NCBI GenBank assembly: GCA_903842945.1
Contig: CAIMNS010000088.1
Span: 1-50,183, forward strand
Reading direction: 5' to 3'
DNA: 50,183 nt
From: an uncultured Burkholderiales bacterium
Lineage (GTDB): Bacteria > Pseudomonadota > Gammaproteobacteria > Burkholderiales > Burkholderiaceae_C
The notes under the pieces are model-generated. The model had not been told where the DNA came from and ran no database searches. It saw only the letters and a list, made by a program, of their open reading frames with translations. Below are positions 8,352 to 19,303 of this stretch, one piece after another. Position 1 is the first letter of the stretch; every line of letters starts with the position of its first letter. A program made the position numbers and the translations under genes.

Positions 8352-9821
8352 TCAAAGAGCTGCAATTTTTGAACGCATCAAATCGTTCACATCTTTTGGA
8401 TTGGCTTTGCCTTGACTGGCTTTCATGACTTGGCCAATCAAGGCATTGAACGCCTTGTCTTTGCCGGCCTTGATTTGCTCAATTTGATCGGCATTGGCCG
8501 CCAACACCGTGTCAATGATGTGTTCCAAGGCTTTGGTGTCATTGATTTGTTTGAGCCCTTTAAGCTCGATGACGCTGTCAACAAGCGACAAGGGGGGTTG
8601 ACCTTCTAGGGGCTTGGTCCACAGTTCCTCCAAAACGACTTTGGCGGCGTTGTTGGAGAGTGTTGCGTCAGAAATACGGCTCAATATAGCGGCCAATGTC
8701 AAGGCGTCAAGCGGGCAAGCTTCAAACCCCAAGTGCGCTGCATTGAGCCGCCTGGAGAGCTCGCCCATGACCCAGTTGCTGGCCATTTTGGCTTGGCCAC
8801 TGACTTGGGCCACGCGCTCAAAATAATGGGACATGGCTTGGGTTTGCGTGAGCGTGATGGCATCGTATTCTGGAATACCGTAGTCTTTGACAAAGCGCGC
8901 TGCCATCGCGCGAGGCAACTCCGCCATTTTTGAACGAACTTGATCGACCCAGGCCTGCTCAATTTTCAAGGCTGGTAAATCGGGGTCTGGGAAATAGCGG
9001 TAGTCTGCAGAGTCTTCTTTGGTCCTCATCGCTTTGGTCTCTCCCGTATCGGGGTTGAACAAAACGGTGGATTGAATGATTTTGTGGCCCTCTTCAAGCT
9101 GTTCAATTTGCCACAAAACTTCAAAATCAATGGCTTGTTGCATGAATTTAAAACTGTTCAAATTCTTGATCTCTCGACGCGTGCCCAGGGGTTCGCCAGG
9201 GCGTCTGATGGACACATTGGCGTCGCACCGGAAACTACCCTCTTGCATGTTGCCGTCGCAAATGCCAATCCAAGTGACAATTTTATGGAGCTCCTTGGCA
9301 TAGGCAACCGCTTCTGCGCTGGAGCGCATGTCAGGCTCCGTCACGATCTCTAAAAGAGGAGTGCCCGCACGGTTCAAGTCAATGCCAGACTGGTCCACAA
9401 AGTCTTCGTGCAAGGACTTGCCCGCATCTTCCTCCAAGTGCGCTCGCACCAAGCGCACGACTTTCTTTTCTTGTCCTAAAAAGAACTCAACTTCGCCGCC
9501 TTGGACCACAGGAATTTCAAACTGACTGATCTGATACCCTTTAGGCAAATCAGGGTAAAAATAGTTTTTTCTGGCGAAAACACTTGAAGGCGATACATGG
9601 GCGCCAACGGCCAAACCAAACTCAATGGCGCGCTCGACAGCTTGGCGGTTCATCACCGGCAAGGTGCCGGGCAAGGCCAAGTCCACTGCACAGGCCTGGG
9701 TATTGGCTTCTGAACCAAAGGCGATGGAAGCTCTTGAAAATATTTTGCTTTGGGTGGTGAGTTGTGTATGGGTTTCAAACCCAATGACGACTTCGTAGCC
9801 GTGGATCAAGGGTGTGTTCAT
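8352..9821 (-). CDS. gatB: Asp-tRNA(Asn)/Glu-tRNA(Gln) amidotransferase subunit B
   Basis: Subunit of the GatCAB amidotransferase that converts mischarged Glu-tRNA(Gln) and/or Asp-tRNA(Asn) to the correct aminoacyl-tRNA. GatB (489 aa) binds the tRNA and carries out the kinase and transamidation half-reaction. The signature [16 protein letters not shown] and the HLEEDAGKS region are clear, and the C-terminal third is the YqeY-like helical tRNA-binding domain. I use ATG 9821, whose ATGA overlaps the gatA stop. The longer frame from 9959 lies inside gatA and is not needed. It is the last gene of a gatC-gatA-gatB operon. Confidence 0.95.
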   Translation of the reverse strand: MNTPLIHGYEVVIGFETHTQLTTQSKIFSRASIAFGSEANTQACAVDLALPGTLPVMNRQAVERAIEFGLAVGAHVSPSSVFARKNYFYPDLPKGYQISQFEIPVVQGGEVEFFLGQEKKVVRLVRAHLEEDAGKSLHEDFVDQSGIDLNRAGTPLLEIVTEPDMRSSAEAVAYAKELHKIVTWIGICDGNMQEGSFRCDANVSIRRPGEPLGTRREIKNLNSFKFMQQAIDFEVLWQIEQLEEGHKIIQSTVLFNPDTGETKAMRTKEDSADYRYFPDPDLPALKIEQAWVDQVRSKMAELPRAMAARFVKDYGIPEYDAITLTQTQAMSHYFERVAQVSGQAKMASNWVMGELSRRLNAAHLGFEACPLDALTLAAILSRISDATLSNNAAKVVLEELWTKPLEGQPPLSLVDSVIELKGLKQINDTKALEHIIDTVLAANADQIEQIKAGKDKAFNALIGQVMKASQGKANPKDVNDLMRSKIAAL

Positions 9822-11344
9822 GTTGCGCCCCTCAAGGCTTTTTGGTGCCAATCCGTGGACAGTTGAAATTGATGGGCGGCGTTCAAGAGTTTGCTCTCTT
9901 GAAAGTAGTTGCCAATCATTTGTAAGCCGACGGGCATGCTTGATGCGCCAAAGCCACAAGGCATGCTCATGGCGGGCAGACCCGCCAAGGAGGCGGGCAA
10001 GGTGAAGATATCGGCCAAGTAGTTGGCCACGGGGTCATCGATTTGTTCACCCATCTTCCAGGCCACTTGCGGGGTGACGGGGCCAGCGATGACGTCGCAG
10101 GTTTTGAAGGCCTCTTGAAAATCATTGGAAATCATGCGTCTGATTTTTTGAGCTTGTAAGTAATACGCATCGTAGTAACCATGTGACAAGACATACGTCC
10201 CTATCATGATGCGTTTTTTAACCTCTTCACCAAAACCTTGGGTTCTGGTTTTTCGGTAAAGATCATCCAAGTCCTTGTAATCTTTGGCGCGAAAGCCAAA
10301 CTTGACCCCATCGAATCGGCTCAGGTTGCTGGACGCCTCCGCAGGGGCCAAGATGTAGTAAACGGGGATAGACAGTTCAGTTTTGGGCAGTTCAATCGGA
10401 ACCAATCGGGCCCCCAAGGCTTTGAACTCATCAAGAGCTAGATCGATGCATGTTCGCACATCGGCATGCAGCCCATCGGAGAAGAATTCTTTGGGAATGC
10501 CAATGCGAAGACCTTGGATGGAATCGTTCAAGTGGCGAGAAAAATCTTCTTTGGGCACATCCAAAGAGGTGGAGTCTCGATCAAGATCTGGCCCACACAT
10601 GGCACTCAGCAACAAGGCGCAATCTTCTGCACTTTGGGCCAAGGGACCCGCTTGATCCAAACTCGAGGCATAGGCAATCATGCCGTAGCGCGAGGCTCGC
10701 CCGTAGGTGGGCTTGATTCCCGTGACACCACAAAAGGAGGCAGGCTGTCTGATAGAGCCTCCGGTGTCGGTGCCTGTGGCGGCTGGACACAGGCGCAAAG
10801 CCACAGCCGCTGCGCTTCCCCCAGAAGAACCCCCCGCAACGCGACTCACGTCCCAGGGGTTCTTGACCGGCCCCCAAGCTGAGTTTTCATTGGAAGACCC
10901 CATGGCGAATTCATCGCAATTGAGTTTGCCCAAATTGATCATGCCCTCTTGTTGCAAAAGGGAGACCACGGTGGCATCAAAGGGCGAACAATAGCCCTCC
11001 AGCATTTTGGAGCCCGCTGTGGTTGGAAAGTCGCGCGTGACAAAGATGTCCTTGTGCGCAATGGGAACGCCTTCAAGTGGGCGTGCCTGCCCCTTGGAGA
11101 CTCTTTGGTCGGATTGATCGGCCAAGTTGAGCGTAAATTCCTCATTGAAACTCACAAAAGCACCGCAAGAGGTCGTTTGTGAGGTGAGGTTGTCAGCGGT
11201 TTGAAGGGGGTTCAAGGCGGGTTTGAGGCTTGCGTGCGCTTTGGCACGCGCGAGGAAATGTTCGCTGGTTTCGCGAGCACTCACAGCCCTGTTCTTGATC
11301 GCCAACGCCAAGCCTTGAAGGCTCATGTTATGAAGTTCTTGCAT
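9818..11344 (-). CDS. gatA: Asp-tRNA(Asn)/Glu-tRNA(Gln) amidotransferase subunit A
   Basis: Glutaminase subunit of GatCAB (508 aa) that releases ammonia from glutamine for tRNA-dependent amidation. It is an amidase-signature protein with the Ser-cisSer-Lys triad: Lys in VPIAHKDIF, and the serines in the glycine-rich [11 protein letters not shown] stretch and [11 protein letters not shown]. The start is ATG 11344, one base after the gatC stop; an internal ATG at 11326 would also keep the fold. The 3' end overlaps gatB by four bases (ATGA), consistent with translational coupling and 1:1 stoichiometry. I see no defect. Confidence 0.95.
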   Translation of the reverse strand: MQELHNMSLQGLALAIKNRAVSARETSEHFLARAKAHASLKPALNPLQTADNLTSQTTSCGAFVSFNEEFTLNLADQSDQRVSKGQARPLEGVPIAHKDIFVTRDFPTTAGSKMLEGYCSPFDATVVSLLQQEGMINLGKLNCDEFAMGSSNENSAWGPVKNPWDVSRVAGGSSGGSAAAVALRLCPAATGTDTGGSIRQPASFCGVTGIKPTYGRASRYGMIAYASSLDQAGPLAQSAEDCALLLSAMCGPDLDRDSTSLDVPKEDFSRHLNDSIQGLRIGIPKEFFSDGLHADVRTCIDLALDEFKALGARLVPIELPKTELSIPVYYILAPAEASSNLSRFDGVKFGFRAKDYKDLDDLYRKTRTQGFGEEVKKRIMIGTYVLSHGYYDAYYLQAQKIRRMISNDFQEAFKTCDVIAGPVTPQVAWKMGEQIDDPVANYLADIFTLPASLAGLPAMSMPCGFGASSMPVGLQMIGNYFQESKLLNAAHQFQLSTDWHQKALRGAT

Positions 11345-11345
11345 A

Positions 11346-11648
11346 TCAGGACTCGATCACTTTTGGAACTAAAAAGAGGCCTTTTTCAAGCTTGGGAGCG
11401 CTTTTTTGATTCAACTCGCGTTGATTGGTCTCACTGACCTGGTCATCGCGCAGTCGCAATGACACCTCTTGCACCGTGGCCAAGGGGTGAGACAGGGGTG
11501 AAATGGAACTGGTGTCCACGGATTTGATCTGCTCAACAATTTCAAAAAACGCGTTGATTTGTTGCAACATTTTTTCTTCTTGACCGCTGCTCAGGTCAAG
11601 TTTGGCAAGGGATGCGATTTTTTGGATCTCTTGGGAAGTCAGTGGCAT
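11346..11648 (-). CDS. gatC: Asp-tRNA(Asn)/Glu-tRNA(Gln) amidotransferase subunit C
   Basis: Small subunit of 100 aa that wraps around GatA and GatB and stabilises the amidotransferase. It has the family's N-terminal helix ([14 protein letters not shown]) and the central FFEIVEQI helix followed by [15 protein letters not shown] 11648 is chosen; five upstream residues in the open frame are not conserved and include no better start. It is first in gatC-gatA-gatB, with a one-base gap to gatA. It is divergent from mreB across 219 bp of A/T-rich DNA, a gene arrangement common in Burkholderiales. Confidence 0.93.
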   Translation of the reverse strand: MPLTSQEIQKIASLAKLDLSSGQEEKMLQQINAFFEIVEQIKSVDTSSISPLSHPLATVQEVSLRLRDDQVSETNQRELNQKSAPKLEKGLFLVPKVIES

Positions 11649-12911
<1,263 letters not shown>

Positions 12912-13100
12912 GGCCGGGTCAAAATAAGAAAGGCCCTTCCTCGTGGGGAAGTGCTCGGTCAAAGGGATGTGGAGCATTTACAATCAAGGTCTTTCCCCAA
13001 GGGTACTTGTCAGGTGTCGTTCTCTTTTCTTGTGACCATTCCATCAAATTCCTGTGTGAGCAACCTCTTCACGACCCTTCATTGAGTTGAATCAATCACC

Positions 13101-14018
13101 ATGCCACTCGGGACGCTAGATAGAACACCGCCACCGTTTTTTAAACAAGGTGCGACACCCCTTCACAAACTGATCTTTTTTAGTTGTCTTTCTGTTTTGA
13201 TCATGTTTTGTGATGTGCGTTGGCAACTCACCCAACCCCTGAGATCCTTGTTTTCTTTGGGCTTAGCGCCCATCCAATGGATGGCGCAACAACCTGGCCT
13301 CATCGCTTCGCGTTTAGAAGTCTTCTTTCAAGACAATGGGGAAGCTCAAAAAGAGACGGCCTTGGCCAAAAAGCAACTCTTGGCGCAGTCTCTACAAGCC
13401 TCACAAGCCGATCAGTTGCAGCTCGAGAACAAGCAGTTGCGATCCCTCTTGGAGCTGAAGGATCGCGTTCAAACCACAGGCCAAGTGGCACAAGTCATTT
13501 ATGACGCAGCCGACCCCTTCACTCGTCGAGCGATCCTTGATAAGGGCGCCATCCATGGCATTCATGTCAGCTCACCCGTGATGGACGAGTCTGGGATTGT
13601 GGGCCAGGTCACGCGGGTCTACCCCTTGATCAGTGAGGCCACCTTGATCATCGATAAAAATCACTCGATCCCCGTCTTGAACAATCGAACCGGCGCCAGA
13701 GGTGTTGCGTTTGGTGAGTCTGGGGGGGCACCGCTCTTGGAGTTGAGGTACATGGCGGCCAATGCAGATATTCAAGAAAACGATGTTTTGAGCACCAGTG
13801 GTGTCGATGGTGTTTATCCGCCAGGCGTGCCAGTCGCCAAGGTCATCAAAATTGAGAAAAGCGCAGATTCGATGTTTGCTCGAATTCTTTGTGAGCCTTT
13901 GGGGCGCGCTCAAGGCGTCAGGCATCTGATGGTTTTGGAGCCGGTCGGGATTGACCTGCCCGCTAGGCCTGAAATTGAAGTGGTCAAAACTCCAGCAAGA
14001 AGTGGGGGGCGAAGATGA
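13101..14018 (+). CDS. mreC: Rod shape-determining protein MreC
   Basis: Periplasmic scaffold of the elongasome, anchored by one N-terminal transmembrane segment (about 23-40). It is followed by a coiled-coil rich in Gln and Leu (about 75-115) and the paired beta-barrel domain (about 115-280) with the VGQVTRVYP and SGVDGVYPPGVPVA stretches typical of MreC. At 305 aa it is of normal length. Its last four bases (ATGA) overlap the start of mreD, indicating translational coupling. ATG 13101 fits the family start. Confidence 0.93.
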   Translation: MPLGTLDRTPPPFFKQGATPLHKLIFFSCLSVLIMFCDVRWQLTQPLRSLFSLGLAPIQWMAQQPGLIASRLEVFFQDNGEAQKETALAKKQLLAQSLQASQADQLQLENKQLRSLLELKDRVQTTGQVAQVIYDAADPFTRRAILDKGAIHGIHVSSPVMDESGIVGQVTRVYPLISEATLIIDKNHSIPVLNNRTGARGVAFGESGGAPLLELRYMAANADIQENDVLSTSGVDGVYPPGVPVAKVIKIEKSADSMFARILCEPLGRAQGVRHLMVLEPVGIDLPARPEIEVVKTPARSGGRR

Positions 14019-14545
14019 TCATGCCTCGTGGGCAACAATTGTTGCTACCAGCCAAGCCTTTGTTCATCGTGCTAAGCTTGTTCACGGCCTTGTTGCTCAA
14101 CATGTTGGAAAACGTGGGGCTTTTGGGCAATGCGGCTTGGATGCCTGACTTTTTGGCGGTCGTCTTGCTGTTTTGGTCGGTCCATCAACCGCAACGCGTA
14201 GGCATTGGATGGGCTTTCATTTTGGGCCTGGCCTGTGATGTCCATCAAGTCTCTTTTTTAGGTCAACATGCCTTGGCCTATACTGTCCAAGGTTTTTTGG
14301 CGACCTTGATCCATCGACGCTTGTTGTGGTTTTCTGTGCCCTCCCAAGCCTTGCAAGTTTTACCTCTTTTTGCGATTTCACATGCCATCTCCATGGTGCT
14401 TCGCATGTCGTTGTCGGGCAGTTTGATGGGTTGGCCGATGTTTTTTGCCCCCATGATTGAGGCTTGTTTGTGGCCCATGGTGAGCATCATTTTGTTGGCA
14501 CCCCAAAGGCGAGCACCTGACCCAGATGAGAATCGTCCCTTATGA
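14015..14545 (+). CDS. mreD: Rod shape-determining protein MreD
   Basis: Integral membrane elongasome component of 176 aa with about five to six hydrophobic helices. It links MreC to PBP2 and RodA. The family-typical WMPDFLAVVLLFW and AFILGLACDVHQVSFLGQHAL segments are recognisable. It starts at an ATGA overlap with mreC and ends at an ATGA overlap with mrdA (14542-14545), so mreC-mreD-mrdA are tightly coupled. MreD is poorly conserved, so the assignment relies on position as well as sequence. Confidence 0.9.
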   Translation: MIMPRGQQLLLPAKPLFIVLSLFTALLLNMLENVGLLGNAAWMPDFLAVVLLFWSVHQPQRVGIGWAFILGLACDVHQVSFLGQHALAYTVQGFLATLIHRRLLWFSVPSQALQVLPLFAISHAISMVLRMSLSGSLMGWPMFFAPMIEACLWPMVSIILLAPQRRAPDPDENRPL

Positions 14546-16539
14546 GTTTGGGTGGAAACATCGAACAGGATTTGAGGCGATTTAGGGGTCGTGTATTGGT
14601 AGCCACTGTGCTTGTATTTGTCGCCTTTTCTCTCTTGGGTGTCAGGCTTTTGTATTTGCAGATTTGGCGCTACCAAGACTTGTTTGATCAGGCGGAGAAC
14701 AATCGCAAAGTGATTGCTCCGGTGGTCCCAACGCGTGGGGTGATCATGGATCGCAATGGTGTGATCGTGGCGACCAATTACTCGGCCTATACGCTAGAGA
14801 TCACACCGGTTAAATTGAATGCTTCTTTAGACTCGGTGATTGATGAGTTGTCTAAAGTGATCAACATCTACCCAAGAGACAAGAGGCGTTTTAAAAAGCT
14901 TTCTGACGAATCTAAAAGTTTTGAATCGGTTCCCATCCGAACGCGCTTAACGGACCAAGAGGTGGCACGCTTTGCCGCTCAACGATTCAGATTTCCAGGC
15001 GTAGAGATCAAGGCGCGCCTTTTTAGAAACTATCCCTATCAAACCTTGGGTAGCCATCTCATTGGTTACATCGGGCGGATCAATCAGTCGGAGAAAGAAA
15101 AAATAGAAGAAACAGAGGATGAGGCCAACTACAGAGGCACAGACTACATCGGCAAACTTGGCGTTGAGCAAAGCTATGAAAGAGAGTTGCATGGCGTGAC
15201 AGGCTTTCATGAAATGGAGACCTCAGCCGGTGGTCGAGCCGTGCGTCGTTTGTCGAGCAGTCCCTCTACCCCAGGCAACACGGTCAGGCTCTCGGTCGAC
15301 ATCAAGCTTCAAAAAATGATTGAAGACCTCTATGGCAATAGGCGAGGCGCCTTGGTGGCCATGGATCCCAAGACTGGGGAAATTCTGGCCTTCGTCAGTA
15401 AACCCACGTTTGACCCCAATTTATTTGTTGAAGGCATTGACAACGAAAATTGGCAGGCCTTGAACGAGTCGATGGACAAGCCCTTGCTCAACAGGGCTTT
15501 AAGGGGAACGTATCCTCCAGGCTCTGTTTACAAGCCCTTCATGGCTTTGGCCGCTTTGGAAGTGGGCAAAAGAACACCCACACAAACTGTTTTTGATCCT
15601 GGGTTTTACATGTTTGGAAACCATCGATTCAGGGACGACAAAGAAGGCGGGCATGGCACCGTCGACATGTACCGCTCCATTGTTGAGTCGTGCGATACCT
15701 ATTACTACATCTTGGCCCATGATTTGGGCGTGGACACCATTTACGAACAGATGAAGCCCCTGGGCTTTGGCCAATACACGGGCATTGATGTGTTGGGTGA
15801 GTCAAGAGGAATTTTGCCTTCTACCCAATGGAAAAGCGCAACCTATAAGAAACCAGAGCAACAAAGATGGTATTCAGGTGAAACCATCTCCTTAGGGATT
15901 GGTCAAGGCTACAACAGCTTCACGGTGCTGCAAATTGTCCAAGCTGCGGCCACACTTTTGAACGATGGTAAAAAAACCAGACCCCATTTGGTCAAGGAAA
16001 TCATCAATCCAGAGACCAAGGTGGGACGTGCGGTGCCCGTCACCGCGATCGCGGAAATCAGCTTGAAGAAAGAAAACACTGCCATCGTTCGGCAAGCCTT
16101 GGTGGGTGTGAATCTAGAGGGTACGTCGGCGTCAAGTTTTTTGGGCGCGGGCTACACCAGTGGTGGCAAGACGGGAACGGCGCAAGTCTACTCGGTGCGT
16201 GAGAACGAAAAGTACAACGCCACCAAACTGGACGAAAGAATGCGCGACCACGCACTTTTCATGGCCTATGCGCCAGCAGAGGATCCCAAAGTGGTGTTGG
16301 CCATGGTGGTGGAGAACTCAGGTTTTGGTGCGCAAAATGCGGCCCCTATTGCCCGACGTGTCTTTGACTTTCTTTTGATGGGTCAGTACCCCTCGGAGGA
16401 AGACATCGCAGCGGTTCAAATCGGACAAGCCACCAAACCGATTGGTAAACCCAGGCCTGTTGCCAGCGTGCAGTGGTTCAATGCCATAGAAAAAAATGCG
16501 CAAGAGACCGCTCCTTTGAGCGCAACACCCAGCCCTTGA
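14542..16539 (+). CDS. mrdA: Penicillin-binding protein 2 (elongasome transpeptidase)
   Basis: Class B PBP, the DD-transpeptidase of lateral-wall synthesis, partner of RodA and MreC. At 665 aa it is of normal length. One transmembrane anchor spans about 19-40, followed by the PBP dimer domain (about 60-240). The transpeptidase domain has SVYK (Ser328 nucleophile, Lys331), SCD at 383-385 and KTGT at 543-546, all intact. It is the last gene of the mre cluster. In many Burkholderiales rodA follows directly, but here the next gene, 17 bp on, is a convergent TSUP permease. No terminator is obvious after the stop. Confidence 0.96.
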   Translation: MSLGGNIEQDLRRFRGRVLVATVLVFVAFSLLGVRLLYLQIWRYQDLFDQAENNRKVIAPVVPTRGVIMDRNGVIVATNYSAYTLEITPVKLNASLDSVIDELSKVINIYPRDKRRFKKLSDESKSFESVPIRTRLTDQEVARFAAQRFRFPGVEIKARLFRNYPYQTLGSHLIGYIGRINQSEKEKIEETEDEANYRGTDYIGKLGVEQSYERELHGVTGFHEMETSAGGRAVRRLSSSPSTPGNTVRLSVDIKLQKMIEDLYGNRRGALVAMDPKTGEILAFVSKPTFDPNLFVEGIDNENWQALNESMDKPLLNRALRGTYPPGSVYKPFMALAALEVGKRTPTQTVFDPGFYMFGNHRFRDDKEGGHGTVDMYRSIVESCDTYYYILAHDLGVDTIYEQMKPLGFGQYTGIDVLGESRGILPSTQWKSATYKKPEQQRWYSGETISLGIGQGYNSFTVLQIVQAAATLLNDGKKTRPHLVKEIINPETKVGRAVPVTAIAEISLKKENTAIVRQALVGVNLEGTSASSFLGAGYTSGGKTGTAQVYSVRENEKYNATKLDERMRDHALFMAYAPAEDPKVVLAMVVENSGFGAQNAAPIARRVFDFLLMGQYPSEEDIAAVQIGQATKPIGKPRPVASVQWFNAIEKNAQETAPLSATPSP

Positions 16540-16556
16540 GAAGACACAACGCGAGC

Positions 16557-17318
16557 CTAGCTGATCAAATAGGCGTCTCTTGCCGTTTTGAGGATCAAGC
16601 AAGACACGACAAAGATAAAAATCCAGCGGACAAAACCTGAGCCGTGTTGAACGGCCATCTTGGTGCCCAGTAAACTGCCCAAAATATTCAAGACGGCCAT
16701 GGGAATGGTGATGGCCCACCAGATTTGATGGTCATAGACAAAGAGGCTCAAGGCCGCCGCATTGCTGGCGCTGTTGAGCACTTTGGCTGCACCTGAGGCG
16801 TGCAAGAAGTCGTAGCGCAACAGGCGCACAAAGATGAAGATGAAGAAGCTTCCAGTCCCTGGGCCAAAAAACCCATCGTAAAAACCAACAACACTGGCCA
16901 CCACCATCAAGACAAGAAGTTCTGTAGAGCCTTTGAACCTGGGCTCGTGAACGCTTCCCAGGTGTTTGCTGGTCAAGGTGTACACAAGAACACCGGTTAA
17001 AACAAAGGGCAGCGCTTTTTTGAGGAATTCTGAGGACACCAGACTCAAGGACCACGCGCCCAAGAATGAACAACAGGCTGCGCACAGAGCGGCCATGAAA
17101 AGCTTCTTCCAAGGCAAATCAATGTGACGACTGTAATTCCAACTTGCAAACAAAGTTCCCCATAGGGAGACGGATTTGTTGTTGCCCAATAGCGTTGCTG
17201 CGGGGGCCGTGGGGTAAGTGGAGAAAAGGGCAGGGACCAAGATCAAACCGCCCCCGCCAACGATGGCGTCAACATAGCCCGCCAAGGCCGCGCAACCCAA
17301 TACAAAAAGAATGTCCAT
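16557..17318 (-). CDS. TSUP (TauE/SafE) family permease
   Basis: Membrane protein of 253 aa with about seven to eight hydrophobic helices, in the TauE/SafE superfamily. Members export or import sulfite, sulfoacetate or other organosulfur anions, though many have unknown substrates. Both half-repeats show family marks: GYVDAIVGGGGLILVPAL near the N-terminus and GFYDGFFGPGTGSF in the second half. ATG 17318 is supported by the immediate start of the first helix. It is convergent with mrdA and stands alone. The substrate cannot be inferred. Confidence 0.88.
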   Translation of the reverse strand: MDILFVLGCAALAGYVDAIVGGGGLILVPALFSTYPTAPAATLLGNNKSVSLWGTLFASWNYSRHIDLPWKKLFMAALCAACCSFLGAWSLSLVSSEFLKKALPFVLTGVLVYTLTSKHLGSVHEPRFKGSTELLVLMVVASVVGFYDGFFGPGTGSFFIFIFVRLLRYDFLHASGAAKVLNSASNAAALSLFVYDHQIWWAITIPMAVLNILGSLLGTKMAVQHGSGFVRWIFIFVVSCLILKTARDAYLIS

Positions 17319-17349
17319 GGGCAGATTGTGACTTAAAAAGCGCCAAAGA

Positions 17350-17384
17350 AAAAAGCACTGCTAGGTTGACCAGCAGTGCTTTTT
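17350..17384 (-). terminator. Rho-independent terminator, 13-bp perfect stem
   Basis: AAAAAGCACTGCT at 17350-17362 and its exact reverse complement at 17372-17384 enclose a 9-base loop. The A and T ends make it able to work in both directions. On the minus strand it would end the GMC-MmsA transcript, about 195 bases beyond the stop codon at 17579. The TSUP gene starts on its far side, so no plus-strand gene needs it. Confidence 0.85.
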
Positions 17385-17578
17385 AAGATGCGCCCTCTTC
17401 AATCGGGGCTTGGTATGTCAAGTCTCCTCAAACCTTCTTCATGTCCTCTTTGCAACACAATGTACCCGTTTGCAAAGCTGGGTTGGCTAGGGGCTTACCC
17501 AGGGATGCAGTTTTTCACTTGAAAGTCTTCAACCAACAAGGGCCTGTAGCGCTAGCAGACGCTGAGTTCAAAGCCCTT
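17385..17578 (-). other. Long 3' untranslated stretch after the GMC oxidoreductase gene
   Basis: 194 bases lie between the GMC oxidoreductase stop codon and the strong hairpin terminator. I see no convincing open frame on either strand and no tRNA-like fold. It is either a long 3' UTR or holds a small transcript. Confidence 0.4.
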
Positions 17579-19285
17579 TCAATGAGCTTCAGCGATCCAT
17601 TTGGCGGCCTTTTCGGCCATCATCAGTGTTGGAGAATTGGTGTTGCCACTGGTGATGCTTGGCATGGCACCCGCGTCCACCACACGCAAACCGGAAATCA
17701 CACCGCCTTGACCATTTTGTACCCGAAGTTCAGGATCCAAGACCGCCAAAGGGGCTCCTAAGCGACCCATCTGGGTGGTTCCCACCGGGTGAAAGATGGT
17801 GGTAGCGATGTCGCCCGCCACACGGCTCAGTTCCTCCATGCTTTGGAACTGCGCGCCAGGTTTGAACTCTTCAGGGGCAAAGGGTTTCAATGCGTCCTGA
17901 GAGACGATGCGGCGTGTCAAAAGGATCGATTTCGCCGCCTTGTCCAAATCGTCTTGGGTGCTGAGGTAGTTGGGGGAGATCAAAGGGGCTTGCTTGAAGT
18001 CAGCACTCTGGGCGCGCACATGACCGCGCGAACTGGGGTTCAAATTGCAAACACTGGCCGTGATGGCGTCAAAGGCATGAAGCGGCCCACCAAAGGCGTC
18101 CAAGCTCAAGGGCTGCACGTGGTATTGCAAATCTGGCCAATCCAAGGTGGGATCGCTTTTGGTGAAGACACCCAACTGAGAGGGCGCCATGCTCATGGGG
18201 CCAGTTTGATAAAGCAAGTACTCGAGCGCCATTTTCCCTTTGCCCCACCAGCTTTGTGAGAGCGTGTTCAAGGTGGGTGTGTGGCTGACTTTGAAGGTCG
18301 TTCTGATTTGCAGATGGTCCTGTAAATTTTCACCAACACCAGGTAAATCAATCAAAGGTGGGATGCCAATGCTTTTTAAGTAGGCGCCGTCTCCTATGCC
18401 TGAGAGCTGCAACAGGTGTGGGCTGCCGATGCTTCCAGCGCACAGGAGGACTTCATGATGGGCGTACACATTGAATTTGTCTTGGCCATCAAAGACTTCG
18501 ACACCCGTGCATCTTTGTGAGCCGTCTTCTGAAGGTTCAAGCAAAACACGGGCGACGCGTGCGTGGGTCCACATTTCAAAATTGTCTCTTGCATAGCACG
18601 TGGGGCGCAAAAAAGCTTTTGCGGTGTTCCAGCGCCAGCCAGAACGTTGATTGACTTCAAAGTAGCCCACGCCTTCGTTGTTGCCGCGGTTGAAGTCGGG
18701 GGTTGGTGCAATGCCCATCTCTTCACAGGCTTTGGCAAACGCGTTCAAAATGGGCCAATCGAGCCGCTGTTTTTCAACGCGCCATTCGCCCCCAGCTTTT
18801 TTAAAGGACAGCGTTTGCTCATACAAGCTTGCCCCCGAGCTCTCAGGGCTCGCTTCTTTGGCGCCATGAAAGGCATTGGCGCCTAAATGATGGTCTTCGT
18901 GTCGCTTGAAGTCTTCAAGGCACGCAGACCAGCCCCAGCGATCGTCTTGCGTCACTTGGGCCCAGCGCTCATAGTCTCTGGATTGACCACGCATGTAAAT
19001 CATGCCATTGATGCTCGAGCATCCGCCCAGACCTTTGCCCCTGGGGTAGCGCAGAGCGCGTCCATGCAGGCCCGCTTGTGCTTGCGTTTGATACAACCAA
19101 TCCGTTCGTGGGTTGCCAATGCAATAGAGGTAACCGACTGGAATATGAATCCAGTGGTAATCGTCTTTGCCCCCCGCCTCAATCAAGAGCACGCGTTTGG
19201 ACGCGTTGGCGCTCAGCCGATTGGCCAGCAACGCGCCAGCGGTTCCAGCACCAACGACGATGTAATCAAAGTGAAGGTCGTTCAT
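17579..19285 (-). CDS. GMC-family FAD-dependent oxidoreductase (choline/alcohol dehydrogenase-like)
   Basis: FAD flavoenzyme of 568 aa in the glucose-methanol-choline family, similar to choline and medium-chain alcohol dehydrogenases (BetA, AlkJ), which oxidise an alcohol to an aldehyde and pass electrons to the quinone pool. The N-terminal dinucleotide motif VVGAGTAGALLANRLS (about 10-25) ends in LLIEAGG. The GMC signature GKGLGGCSSINGMIYMRG follows near residue 85. The catalytic C-terminus has HPVGTTQMG and GNTNSPT, with the His and Asn expected. ATG 19285 is preferred over the adjacent TTG. It starts 18 bp after the MmsA-type dehydrogenase stop, so the alcohol and aldehyde steps are probably co-expressed. 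The substrate is unknown. Confidence 0.87.
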   Translation of the reverse strand: MNDLHFDYIVVGAGTAGALLANRLSANASKRVLLIEAGGKDDYHWIHIPVGYLYCIGNPRTDWLYQTQAQAGLHGRALRYPRGKGLGGCSSINGMIYMRGQSRDYERWAQVTQDDRWGWSACLEDFKRHEDHHLGANAFHGAKEASPESSGASLYEQTLSFKKAGGEWRVEKQRLDWPILNAFAKACEEMGIAPTPDFNRGNNEGVGYFEVNQRSGWRWNTAKAFLRPTCYARDNFEMWTHARVARVLLEPSEDGSQRCTGVEVFDGQDKFNVYAHHEVLLCAGSIGSPHLLQLSGIGDGAYLKSIGIPPLIDLPGVGENLQDHLQIRTTFKVSHTPTLNTLSQSWWGKGKMALEYLLYQTGPMSMAPSQLGVFTKSDPTLDWPDLQYHVQPLSLDAFGGPLHAFDAITASVCNLNPSSRGHVRAQSADFKQAPLISPNYLSTQDDLDKAAKSILLTRRIVSQDALKPFAPEEFKPGAQFQSMEELSRVAGDIATTIFHPVGTTQMGRLGAPLAVLDPELRVQNGQGGVISGLRVVDAGAMPSITSGNTNSPTLMMAEKAAKWIAEAH

Positions 19286-19303
19286 CAAAGTGTGGCGAGG
19301 GAC

